From Actinotalea solisilvae (GTDB lineage Bacteria; Actinomycetota; Actinomycetes; Actinomycetales; Cellulomonadaceae): a stretch of 64,000 bases of DNA. Shown here one piece after another: positions 9,075-16,796 of this stretch (the first letter of the stretch is position 1; each line of letters starts with the position of its first letter). The notes under the pieces are model-generated. The model was not told the DNA's origin, ran no database searches, and was given only the letters and a program-made list of their open reading frames with translations. The translations under genes and the position numbers were made by a program. The stretch lies in NCBI RefSeq assembly GCF_016464425.1, contig NZ_JADDKQ010000007.1, forward strand, positions 62,001-126,000. Direction: 5' to 3'.

Positions 9075-9136
9075 CCGGCGATCGTCCCGCGCGCCGGAGC
9101 CGCCCGCGCGGCGGGCAGGCCGCCGTGCCGCGGAGG

Positions 9137-9163
9137 GTTCGGGTCGGCATGTGTGCCGAACCT
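9137..9163. repeat. GGTTCGG...CCGAACC palindrome (copy 1)
   Basis: Seven-base perfect arms 9137-9143 and 9157-9163. A second, nested dyad TCGGCA-tgtg-TGCCGA lies at 9145-9160. A closely similar palindrome occurs at 12627-12647. Both sit 60-85 bases upstream of minus-strand starts (9074 and 12543), which suggests a shared operator or a dispersed intergenic hairpin. Confidence 0.5.
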
Positions 9164-9221
9164 TCCGCGCCGGACGCCGGCCCCTGACCGGGACGGCTCC
9201 TCGGGGCGCCGCGACCGGCGG

Positions 9222-10322
9222 TCAGGGGAGGCGGCGCTGCCACATCGCGCAGACGCCGCGCGGGCGGAACCCCAGCGCCACGTTGATCGCGAGCATGACG
9301 GCGTTCTCCTCGGCGTTCCAGGTGTGGACCCGGCGTGCGGTGGGTCGGTGCTCGGCGAGCTCGCGCAGGAGCGCCGTCTTGACCAGCATCCCGAGGCGCC
9401 GGCCGCGGTGCTCGCGCAGCACCAGGGTGTCCTCCTGGTGCACGACCTCCGGCTGGTCGAGCGGGAGCTTGACCAGCGTGAACGCCGCGAGGGTGGCCGT
9501 CGCGACGTGCTCGGCGACCACCGTGAGCACGCCGTGCCGTGCCGCGGCGGCGTCGTCCTCGAACGACCGCACGCGCGCGGCGTCCCACGGGTCCTCGTCC
9601 ACCTCCAGGCCCGCGACGGGGACGTCCGTGCTCATCCGCGTGAAGAGCGTCCCGACCTGGTCGAGCCACCGGTCCGGCGTGCGGTCGACGAAGGTGTGGA
9701 GCCGGTAGCCGGTGCCCGCGCGCGCGGCGGCGTCGGCGTGCAGCCGCCCGAGCAGCCCGGGGTCGAGCGGGAGCTCGAGGACGCTGTAGCGCTCGGCCTG
9801 CTCGAGCGCGTACCCGCGCCGCAGCGCGAAGGCGGCCGACGCGTCGTCGGCGGCGATGCGACCGCTGCCCGTCGGCGGCTCGAGGGCGGTGCCGCCGGGC
9901 GGCGGCTCGCCGCGGTGGTCGCTCGACACGATGACCGCCGTGCGGCCGTCGCGCGCCGCGAGCTCCTCCGCCGCCGCGACCAGCGCGGCGCCCGCGCCCT
10001 GCCGCCGCCGCTCGGGCCGGACGAGGGTCTCGAGGTAGGCGGTCCGCGTGTCCCGGGGCAGCACGACCCCGGCCGTCCCGACGACGTCGTCCGGCGACGT
10101 CGGGTCGACGCCCTCGGGCACGACGACGAGCTGGTGGCGCGCCGCGTACCGCTGGTTGCGCAGGTAGGTGAGGCAGTGCTGCGGGGTGTAGGCGAGGTCG
10201 TCGTGTCCCCAGGTGGCACGCTCGGCCGCGCTCGAGATCTCGGCGACGGCGTGGATGCCCCAGGCGTCGTCGGCGTCGAGCGACGCGGGCACCGGGACGC
10301 GGTGCACCGCCCAGCCGGTCAC
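9222..10322 (-). CDS. GNAT-family N-acetyltransferase (two-domain)
   Basis: 366 residues from a GTG that overlaps the stop of the upstream acetyltransferase gene (GTGA). Two GNAT domains are visible. The first has the acetyl-CoA motif RPERRRQGAGAALV near residue 100 after LETLV. The second has REHRGRRLGMLVKTALL near residue 310 followed by HTWNAEENAVMLAINVALGFRP, where the NxxMxxxNxxLGF pattern is typical of actinobacterial tandem-GNAT proteins. The substrate is unknown. The two genes form a coupled pair. Confidence 0.85.
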   Translation of the reverse strand: MTGWAVHRVPVPASLDADDAWGIHAVAEISSAAERATWGHDDLAYTPQHCLTYLRNQRYAARHQLVVVPEGVDPTSPDDVVGTAGVVLPRDTRTAYLETLVRPERRRQGAGAALVAAAEELAARDGRTAVIVSSDHRGEPPPGGTALEPPTGSGRIAADDASAAFALRRGYALEQAERYSVLELPLDPGLLGRLHADAAARAGTGYRLHTFVDRTPDRWLDQVGTLFTRMSTDVPVAGLEVDEDPWDAARVRSFEDDAAAARHGVLTVVAEHVATATLAAFTLVKLPLDQPEVVHQEDTLVLREHRGRRLGMLVKTALLRELAEHRPTARRVHTWNAEENAVMLAINVALGFRPRGVCAMWQRRLP

Positions 10323-10684
10323 GGCGCGGTCCCGCCGTCCGGCGAGGACGGGGCGCGCAGGCCGACGCAGTCGAGGCCCCAGAACACGTCGGGGACGACG
10401 ACGGTGCCGGTCATCCACGGCTCGTGCGCGGCGAGCGCGACAGCCTGGAACGCGGCGGGCGGGATCCGCAGCGACGGGCGGCGCAGCCCCAGCGACGCGC
10501 CGGCCACGAAGCCGCGCGGCCCGTAGTAGCCGGGGTCGCCCTCGAGCACGACGAGCGGTACGCCGCGCGCGTCGGCCGTGCGCACGCGGGCGACGTGCGC
10601 GCCGTCCGGCCCGAACGCCGCCGTCGTGGTGGCGCGGACGGCGTCGGCGTCGTCCGGCCGCTCGGTCCTCGTGCGGTGACCCAT
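10319..10684 (-). CDS. GNAT acetyltransferase remnant lacking the acetyl-CoA core
   Basis: 121 residues from an ATG preceded by GGGGGAGG. The N-terminus (TRTERPDDADAVRATTTAAFG) and the C-terminal half (ADARGVPLVVLEGDPGYYGPRGF and onward) both match YhbS-like acetyltransferases of about 165-170 residues. The middle, which should hold strands beta2-beta4 and the RxxGxG/A acetyl-CoA loop, is missing: the text jumps from HVARV to RTADARG. About 45-55 residues appear to be deleted in frame, with GTGCGC repeats at 10578 and 10595 flanking the junction. It is probably inactive as an enzyme. Confidence 0.75.
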   Translation of the reverse strand: MGHRTRTERPDDADAVRATTTAAFGPDGAHVARVRTADARGVPLVVLEGDPGYYGPRGFVAGASLGLRRPSLRIPPAAFQAVALAAHEPWMTGTVVVPDVFWGLDCVGLRAPSSPDGGTAP

Positions 10685-10883
10685 GGGTGACAGCCTCCCC
10701 CGCGCGAGGGCGCGCGCCCACTGCTTTCCGCGCCCGACGGCGCCCGAGGGCCGGCGAGGCGGCCGTCGCGGCGGACCGGCGTCGGGTGCGCGCCGTGCGG
10801 CGTGGTGCCATGCTCGGACGCGGCGCCCCCGCGCCCGACGCTCCGCCTCTCCGCCGACCCACCCGCACCTGCCCGGAGGTCCG

Positions 10884-11621
10884 ATGGCAACCGAACGCGT
10901 GCTCGTCGACACGCACGTCGCGGCGTCGCCCGACGACGTCTGGGCGTCCCTGCGCGACCCCGCGCTCGTCGCCCGGTGGTTCGGCTGGGACTACGACGGC
11001 CTCGAGGCCGAGATCACCCAGATCTTCGGCGAGGGCGCCACGGCGGACGACGCCGCCCGCACGCTCACGTGGGAGGACGGCGACCGGTTCGAGGTCGCGC
11101 CCGAGGACGAGGGCACGCGGCTGCGCGTGACGCGCTCGCACCACGGCGTCACCGGCGAGTTCGACGGCGCGTTCGACCCGGTCGACGAGGGCTGGATCAC
11201 GTTCGCGCAGCAGCTCCGGTTCGCGCTCGAGCGCCACCCCGGCCAGGACCGGCGCACCGTCTCCGCGCACGGACTCGACCTCGGCCCGCACGACTCCCCG
11301 CTGCTCAGCCGCCTCGGTCTGCGCCTGCTCGGGGACGACCCCGTGGGCGGCGCGTACGAGGTGCGCCGCGAGGACGGCACCACGTTCTCGGGCGAGGTCT
11401 TCTTCCAGACGGATCTCCAGATCGGCCTCACCGTCGCCGAGGAGGACGACGCGCTGCTCGTGGTCGCGCGCACGCCGCCCGCGTCGGCGCCCCCGGACGG
11501 CGAGGTCATGCTCGTGCTCAGCCTCTACGGCGCCGACGCCGAGCGGGCGGCGGACGCCGAGCGCCGGTGGACGTCGTGGTGGACGGGCCCCGACACGGAC
11601 GGCGCCGCCGGCGAGGCGTAG
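10884..11621 (+). CDS. SRPBCC / AHSA1-like domain protein
   Basis: 245 residues from an ATG with GGAGG three bases before. Residues 1-130 follow the START/Bet v1-like pattern (VDTHVAASPDDVWASLRDPALVARWFGWDYD... then acidic edge strands and a WITFAQQLRFALE helix). The C-terminal half repeats a shorter version. Such proteins bind hydrophobic ligands or act in toxin resistance, but the ligand cannot be read from sequence. No signal peptide. Confidence 0.75.
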   Translation: MATERVLVDTHVAASPDDVWASLRDPALVARWFGWDYDGLEAEITQIFGEGATADDAARTLTWEDGDRFEVAPEDEGTRLRVTRSHHGVTGEFDGAFDPVDEGWITFAQQLRFALERHPGQDRRTVSAHGLDLGPHDSPLLSRLGLRLLGDDPVGGAYEVRREDGTTFSGEVFFQTDLQIGLTVAEEDDALLVVARTPPASAPPDGEVMLVLSLYGADAERAADAERRWTSWWTGPDTDGAAGEA

Positions 11622-11676
11622 CGGCGGAGCGGCCCCGGGACCGCGCGCACCGGTCCGCCCGCGGGCCCGCGCCCGG

Positions 11677-12543
11677 TCAGGGGCCCGCGAGGATGCGTCC
11701 GCGCATCTGCTCCGCGGGCAACGGCTGCCCGGCGCTCCAGCCGTAGCGCCACGGGAGGACGTTCTCCTGCCACCACGTGCCGCCCGCGTCCGCGTGCGGA
11801 CCAGCGGCGTCGGCGGTGCGCCCGGGCTCGCTCTCGCCGGGCACGACGAGGTCGAACGGTCCGGCGCCCGGGTCCCGCTGCGCGGCGACGGCGGCGTGGA
11901 CGTCGCGCGTGTCCTGGACGGTCCAGGGGCCGTCGGCGCGCATGGGGACGACGCCGTCCCAGCGCGCCGCCCGGCGGAACGGCCGGGTGCCCGGCCAGGT
12001 CCCCGCGACCCACACGGGGATGCGCGGCCGCTGCACGGGCGGCGGGTGGAGGCGCGCGCTGAACGGCTGGTCCGCCGTGCCCGCGACGCGGTAGTGCTCC
12101 CCGCGGTGCTCGACCGGTTCCCCCGACCACAGCCGCGCGAGCAGGTCCAGGTGCTCGTCGAGCATGCGGCCGCGCGTCGGCAGGTCCGGCTCCTCGCCGA
12201 GGAAGTCCCACTCGTAGGGGAAGCCGCCCATGCCGACGCCGAGCACCGCGCGCCCGCCGCTGAGCCGGTCGAGCGTCACCGTCTCGCGCGCGAGCTTCAC
12301 CGGTCGGCGCCGGGGCAGCGGCGTGACGAGCGTCCCGAGCCGGATCCGGGACGTCCGGTCCGCCGCGACCGCGAGCGCCATCCACGGGTCGACGACGTCG
12401 ACGGGGCCCGGGTCCCAGGCGAGCAGGTGGTCCCAGAGGAAGAACCCGTCCCAGCCCGCCTCCTCGGCGTCGACCGCCCAACGCGCGAGCAGGTCGACGT
12501 CGACCCCGGGGCCGAAGTTGGGGACCGTCACGCAGAAGCGCAT
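11677..12543 (-). CDS. Luciferase-like (LLM class) flavin-dependent oxidoreductase
   Basis: 288 residues. The start MRFCVTVPNFG is the usual beginning of the F420/FMN-dependent LLM fold. Further landmarks are WDGFFLWDHLL (30s), RIRLGTLVTPLPRRRPVKLARETVTLDRLSGGR (about 68-100) and GVGMGGFPYEWDFLGEE. The LGTLVTP and SGGR elements define the cofactor-binding face of the TIM barrel. Substrate unknown. It is divergent from the SPFH cassette, with a CCGAAC palindrome in the shared upstream region. Confidence 0.88.
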   Translation of the reverse strand: MRFCVTVPNFGPGVDVDLLARWAVDAEEAGWDGFFLWDHLLAWDPGPVDVVDPWMALAVAADRTSRIRLGTLVTPLPRRRPVKLARETVTLDRLSGGRAVLGVGMGGFPYEWDFLGEEPDLPTRGRMLDEHLDLLARLWSGEPVEHRGEHYRVAGTADQPFSARLHPPPVQRPRIPVWVAGTWPGTRPFRRAARWDGVVPMRADGPWTVQDTRDVHAAVAAQRDPGAGPFDLVVPGESEPGRTADAAGPHADAGGTWWQENVLPWRYGWSAGQPLPAEQMRGRILAGP

Positions 12544-12774
12544 GGTCCACGGTCGCACCGGCCACCGACACGCGCAGGGCGGGGGCCGCGCGGCGCCGGC
12601 CCGGGCGGCCGACGAGGACACCCGGCGTTCGGGTGACTGTGCCGAACCCCTCACGGGAGCGGGCCGCCGGTCAGTAGAGTGCGCCCGACGGCGCCGTGGC
12701 GAGAGCCCGGAGCCGGCCCGAGCACCGCTGTCCTGCGGCGGCGCGGCCCCGCACGCGATGACGTGGAGGATCCG
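12544..12774. promoter_or_regulatory. Divergent intergenic region with CCGAAC palindrome (copy 2)
   Basis: 231 bases separate the LLM oxidoreductase (minus) and the SPFH gene (plus). GTTCGG at 12627-12632 and CCGAAC at 12642-12647 are inverted arms with a nine-base loop, and the sequence TGTGCCGAACC is shared with the 9137 palindrome. The rest is G+C-rich with no reading frame I would support. Confidence 0.45.
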
Positions 12775-14004
12775 ATGGGATTCATCAAGGCCTTCTCCGG
12801 AGCCCTCGGCGGCATGCTCGCCGACCAGTGGAAGGACTTCCTGGCGCCCCCGCCGGGCCTCGCGCCGACGGCCGCGATCTTCCCGGCGGTGCCCCAGGGC
12901 CAGAACGCCGGCCGCGGGTCGAACACGCAGGGCTCGGCGCACATCATCACCAACGGCAGCCGCATCCTCGTCCCCGAGGGCTACGGCCTGCTCACGTTCC
13001 AGGACGGCCAGCTCACCGGCTTCGTCGCCGAGCCGGGGGGCTTCATCTTCACGTCGCAGGACCCGAACTCGCGCTCGATCTTCGCGGGCGACGGGCTCAG
13101 CCCGACCGTGATGGCGTCCTGGGAGCGGTTCAAGTTCGGCGGCCAGCCGGGCTCGCAGCAGCTCGCGTTCTACGTCAACCTCAAGGAGATCCCGAACAAC
13201 CGCTTCGGCACGCAGTCGGAGATCTACTGGGACGACGCGTACCTCGGCGCCCAGGTCGGCGCCGTGACGCGCGGGTCCTACTCGCTGCGCATCGTCGACC
13301 CGATCCTGCTGGTCAAGCAGTTCGTCCCGCTGACGTACCTCAGCGCGACGCCGCGGGTCTTCGACTTCACCGACCTCGACAACGACGCGGCCAGCCAGCT
13401 CTTCAACGAGGTGGTCGGCTCGCTCGCGGCCGCGTTCTCGAACTACACGAACGACCCGAGCAAGGGGAACCGCATCGCGCGGATCCAGGGCGACTCGATC
13501 GGCTTCGCGCAGTCCCTCGCGTTCGCCGTCGAGGAGAACTACCAGTGGACGACGGCGCGCGGCCTCACCATCGTCAAGGTCGTCCTCCAGGCGATCGAGT
13601 ACGACGAGGACACGCGCGCGCTGCTCAGCGACGTCAAGAAGGCGGACGCGCTCGGCGGTTCCCGGGGCAACTCCTTCATGCAGCAGGCGGCCGCGCGCGG
13701 CTTCCAGGCGGCCGGCGAGAACGGTGGCGGCGGCGCGGGCATGGCCGTGCTCGGGATGGGCGTCGGCGCGACGGGCGCCGCGGCGTCCGGCCTGCAGCAG
13801 CCGAGCACGCCCCCGGCCTTCCAGCAGGCGCAGCAGGCTCAGCAGCAGACGCCGTCGGACACGCCTCCGCCGCCCCCGCCGCCGCCCGCGGCGCCGGCCG
13901 AGGACCCGGTGGCCAAGCTCACGCAGCTCAAGGCGATGCTCGACCAGGACCTCATCACGCAGGCGGACTACGACGCCGCCAAGGCCAAGGTCCTCGGCCT
14001 CTAG
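12775..14004 (+). CDS. SPFH-domain protein with C-terminal SHOCT
   Basis: 409 residues; the ATG at 12775 follows GTGGAGG. Residues about 1-75 form a conserved leader (MGFIKAFSGALGGMLADQW). Residues about 60-290 form an SPFH/band-7-like domain of the 'virion core protein' type: VPEGYGLLTFQDGQL, then the long EIYWDD...GSYSLRIVDP stretch and the LFNEVVGSLAAAF helix. A Gln- and Pro-rich linker with a run of nine prolines follows, and the last 30 residues (KLTQLKAMLDQDLITQADYDAAKAKVL) are a SHOCT oligomerisation helix pair. No transmembrane segment is evident. It is the first gene of a three-gene cassette with a zinc-ribbon membrane protein. Confidence 0.85.
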   Translation: MGFIKAFSGALGGMLADQWKDFLAPPPGLAPTAAIFPAVPQGQNAGRGSNTQGSAHIITNGSRILVPEGYGLLTFQDGQLTGFVAEPGGFIFTSQDPNSRSIFAGDGLSPTVMASWERFKFGGQPGSQQLAFYVNLKEIPNNRFGTQSEIYWDDAYLGAQVGAVTRGSYSLRIVDPILLVKQFVPLTYLSATPRVFDFTDLDNDAASQLFNEVVGSLAAAFSNYTNDPSKGNRIARIQGDSIGFAQSLAFAVEENYQWTTARGLTIVKVVLQAIEYDEDTRALLSDVKKADALGGSRGNSFMQQAAARGFQAAGENGGGGAGMAVLGMGVGATGAAASGLQQPSTPPAFQQAQQAQQQTPSDTPPPPPPPPAAPAEDPVAKLTQLKAMLDQDLITQADYDAAKAKVLGL

Positions 14005-14013
14005 GACCTGGAC

Positions 14014-15348
14014 ATGGACCACCTCGACCGGGCGGGAGGGACGGCGCCGCCGACCCCTCCGCCGCCCCCGCCACCGCCGCCGCCTCCGGGCGGCGCCGCG
14101 TACCCTCCGCCGCCCCCGCCGACGTCGGGCGCGCCCGTCGCGCTGCCGGGGTTCCCGCCGCCACCGCCGCCACCGCCCGGCCCGCAGGTCGTGCGAACCG
14201 ACGCGGGCGCGAAGGACGGCCTCACGCGGTGCGAGCGCTGCGGGTCGACCGAGATCGGGCTCAACCCGGCGACGGGCAACCTGCGCTGCGCGTACTGCCG
14301 GCACGAGTGGCGGAGCGTGAGCGCGCTCGAGCAGTTCGGCCTCGACGGGGAGATCGGCGCGCTCACGGGGGTCGTCATCGGCTCCGGGTCGGCGGACATC
14401 ATCCCGTCGACGGCCGAGGTCCTCACGTTCCGGTGCACGGCATGCGGGGCGGAGGTGGTGGTCGACACGAACGAGAGCACCCAGGCGCGCTGCCACTGGT
14501 GCCGCAACACGCTCTCGATGAACCAGCAGATCCCCAACGGCGCGGTGCCCGACATGGTGCTGCCGTTCAAGCTGCCCAAGGCCGAGGCGGTCGAGCGGAT
14601 CGGGGCCTTCGTGCGCAAGCGGCAGTTCTTCGCGCACCCGCGGTTCAAGCGCGAGTTCGACCCGACCAACGTCATGGGCGTCTACCTGCCCTACATGGTC
14701 GTGGACATCAACGCGCACGCGTCGATGCAGGGCCAGGGCGAGCACGAGACGCGGTCGTACACGGTCAAGCAGGGCGACCGGCAGGTGCGCCGCTACGACG
14801 CCGACCTCTACGACGTCGCGCGCGAGTTCGACATCCACATCGACGACCTCACGGTCGAGTCCTCGCGCGAGCGGCTCGACCGGCGCACGTCGGTCAACTC
14901 GAACAACATCATCAACACGATCCTGCCGTTCGACGTCGAGAACGGCGTCCGCTACGACTCCAACTACCTGCGCGGCTTCGCGTCGGAGAAGCGCGACACG
15001 AACGTCGGGGACCTCACGCCGCTCGCGACGGTCCAGGCGCAGGACATCGCGCGCCACCAGGCCAACGAGACGCTCGCGTTCTACGACCGCGGCGTGCGCT
15101 GGGACCACGAGCGCGTCGACGTCGTCGGGCAGCGGTGGGTGTCGGCGTACCTGCCCGTGTGGCTGTACAGCTACCACCAGACGAAGTCCGGCGGCCGGTC
15201 GTTCCTGCACTACGTCGCGGTCAACGCGCGCACCGGCGAGACCATGGGCAGCGTCCCGATCAACCAGCCCAAGCTCCTGGCCGTCGCCGCGGTGGTGCAG
15301 GTCGTCGGCACGGTCCTGTTCGGCGTCGTCATGCTGCTCGGCGGCTGA
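14014..15348 (+). CDS. TFIIB-type zinc-ribbon membrane protein
   Basis: 444 residues starting nine bases after the SPFH stop. The first 60 residues are proline tracts of eight to eleven residues. Two zinc ribbons follow: CERCGS...CAYC (about residues 73-94) and CTACGA...CHWC (about 145-165). A long conserved middle contains PFKLPKAEAVERIGAFVRKR, PTNVMGVYLPYMVVD and, near 380-410, RWVSAYLPVWLYSYHQ. One hydrophobic segment at the extreme C-terminus (about 420-440) anchors it. The gene pair SPFH-zinc ribbon recurs in bacterial genomes, but its task is not established; membrane domain organisation or stress sensing is inference. Confidence 0.82.
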   Translation: MDHLDRAGGTAPPTPPPPPPPPPPPGGAAYPPPPPPTSGAPVALPGFPPPPPPPPGPQVVRTDAGAKDGLTRCERCGSTEIGLNPATGNLRCAYCRHEWRSVSALEQFGLDGEIGALTGVVIGSGSADIIPSTAEVLTFRCTACGAEVVVDTNESTQARCHWCRNTLSMNQQIPNGAVPDMVLPFKLPKAEAVERIGAFVRKRQFFAHPRFKREFDPTNVMGVYLPYMVVDINAHASMQGQGEHETRSYTVKQGDRQVRRYDADLYDVAREFDIHIDDLTVESSRERLDRRTSVNSNNIINTILPFDVENGVRYDSNYLRGFASEKRDTNVGDLTPLATVQAQDIARHQANETLAFYDRGVRWDHERVDVVGQRWVSAYLPVWLYSYHQTKSGGRSFLHYVAVNARTGETMGSVPINQPKLLAVAAVVQVVGTVLFGVVMLLGG

Positions 15349-15361
15349 GGGAGGGGTCGAG

Positions 15362-15691
15362 ATGCACCTGCACGCGCTCACCGTCGTCACCGAGGTCCTG
15401 GCGTCCGGCTCGTCCGGCGACGACGGGACCAACATCGCGTGGCTGCTGCTCCTCGCGGGCCCGCTGTTCTACGGCGTCATGTACCTGCGCTACCGCAACG
15501 CCGACAAGCGTCACAAGCACGAGAGCGAGACCCGTGCCTCGATGCACGACGTGCGGGCGGCGGACCACTACAACCGCTCGCTCCAGGGCCTCTCGGACTC
15601 GCGCATGAAGGGCGCCAACAACCGCGCCGTGCGCGGCGCGCAGACCACCGGCGGGGTCGCCGGGATGATCGGCGGGATCATCCAGGACTGA
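15362..15691 (+). CDS. Small single-span membrane protein of the SPFH cassette
   Basis: 109 residues, ATG 13 bases after the zinc-ribbon gene with GAGGGGTCGAG upstream. One membrane helix at residues 24-43 is followed by a basic, histidine-rich stretch (YRNADKRHKHESE) and a cytoplasmic tail ending in a Gly/Ile-rich segment (GGVAGMIGGIIQD). I do not recognise the family. Position and spacing make it the third member of the SPFH/zinc-ribbon operon. Confidence 0.7.
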   Translation: MHLHALTVVTEVLASGSSGDDGTNIAWLLLLAGPLFYGVMYLRYRNADKRHKHESETRASMHDVRAADHYNRSLQGLSDSRMKGANNRAVRGAQTTGGVAGMIGGIIQD

Positions 15692-15716
15692 GGCCCGGCG
15701 GAGTGCCGAAGGTAGG

Positions 15717-16703
15717 TCAGGGCAGCTCTCGCCGCGCCGGAGCAGGACGGTCGGGCGGCGCCGCGGCTCGGTTCCGTCCGGGACCCGTCCGCCGAGTGAT
15801 CAGGCGCTGCGCCGCGATGCCCGCGGCGGCGACGGCCAGGGCCACGAGCAGCCGCGGCACGACCAGGTCGGGCGCGGACGCCGCCGCTCGGAAGACACCC
15901 AGCCCGTAGTCGACCATCTCCGTCGGGTACGGCAGCAGCACCCGTGAGCCCACTGCCGCGGTCACCGCGGTGAGGGCAGCAGGAACGAGCCAGAGCAGGG
16001 TCAGAGCGGCGACGGCGGCGACCACCCGCGCGCGCGTGCCGAGCCCTCCCCAGCCGATCGTCGCGCCGACGAGCGTCGCGGGGAGCCAGGGGAGGAGGGT
16101 GACCAGGACCGACGTCATGAGCCCACCGGGGGGCGTTCCGAGCGGCACCAGGAGGGCCGACAGCCAGGGCATGACGAGGAGTGCCGCGATGCTCAGCCCG
16201 ATCACCGCTCCGGCGCGAGGCGGCGCGGAGACGAGCCAGAGCACCCCCAGCCCGGTGAGGAGTGCCATGCCCACCACGCCGACCAGTGCCGCGACGTAGA
16301 GCGTCGAGGCGGTGCGCTCCGTCAGCCCGGCGGCGACGGTCATGACGGCCTGCACCGCGGCGACGAGATGAACGCCCAGCACGCCGCCACCGACGGCGAG
16401 CGCCGCCCGGCGAGGACGACGCCGCCCGATCACCCTCAGCGTGATGCCCCCCACGCCGTACGCCAGCACGAGCAGGCTGAGGATCTCCACGACGAGGTAC
16501 TGGTTCAGCGGCAGCAGCGCGATCGGCATGTCCTCGGGGCGGGTCTCGACCGCCCACAGGTTCTGCAGCGGGAGGTGCATGCCGGTGACCAGCCAGGGCA
16601 GCAGCGCGAGCAGCGCGAACCCTGCGCCGATGCCGAGGCAGGCGAGGTGGCTCAGGCGTGAGACGGGCGGCGCGGGTGCGGGTGCGGTGTCCTCCGTGAT
16701 CAC
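15717..16703 (-). CDS. Polytopic membrane protein of unknown function
   Basis: 328 residues with about eight to nine hydrophobic helices and an Arg/Pro-rich hydrophilic C-terminus. No transporter motif is evident. The extracytoplasmic loop after helix 1 (LQNLWAVETRPEDMP) and the GTPPGG turn are the only distinctive parts. The start is GTG with no ribosome binding site; a TAGGGT box six bases upstream suggests leaderless transcription. Confidence 0.65.
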   Translation of the reverse strand: MITEDTAPAPAPPVSRLSHLACLGIGAGFALLALLPWLVTGMHLPLQNLWAVETRPEDMPIALLPLNQYLVVEILSLLVLAYGVGGITLRVIGRRRPRRAALAVGGGVLGVHLVAAVQAVMTVAAGLTERTASTLYVAALVGVVGMALLTGLGVLWLVSAPPRAGAVIGLSIAALLVMPWLSALLVPLGTPPGGLMTSVLVTLLPWLPATLVGATIGWGGLGTRARVVAAVAALTLLWLVPAALTAVTAAVGSRVLLPYPTEMVDYGLGVFRAAASAPDLVVPRLLVALAVAAAGIAAQRLITRRTGPGRNRAAAPPDRPAPARRELP

Positions 16704-16709
16704 GGGGGG

Positions 16710-16715
16710 ACCCTA
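16710..16715 (-). promoter_or_regulatory. -10 box of a leaderless promoter
   Basis: TAGGGT on the minus strand ends six bases before the GTG of the polytopic membrane protein gene; no Shine-Dalgarno sequence lies between them. Confidence 0.45.
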
Positions 16716-16796
16716 GCCGCCCGGGGGGGCGTCGCGTCGTGAGACGGAACGCCGCTCGTGGACCGACAGGCGTGCCCGAGGCGTCGTCGTGCCCGG

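Noticed and set aside
11677..15435. A 1252-codon open frame on the minus strand opposite the SPFH and zinc-ribbon genes
   Set aside because: It is the antisense shadow of genuine genes in G+C-rich DNA; only its last 288 codons (the LLM oxidoreductase) have protein-like sequence and a proper start.
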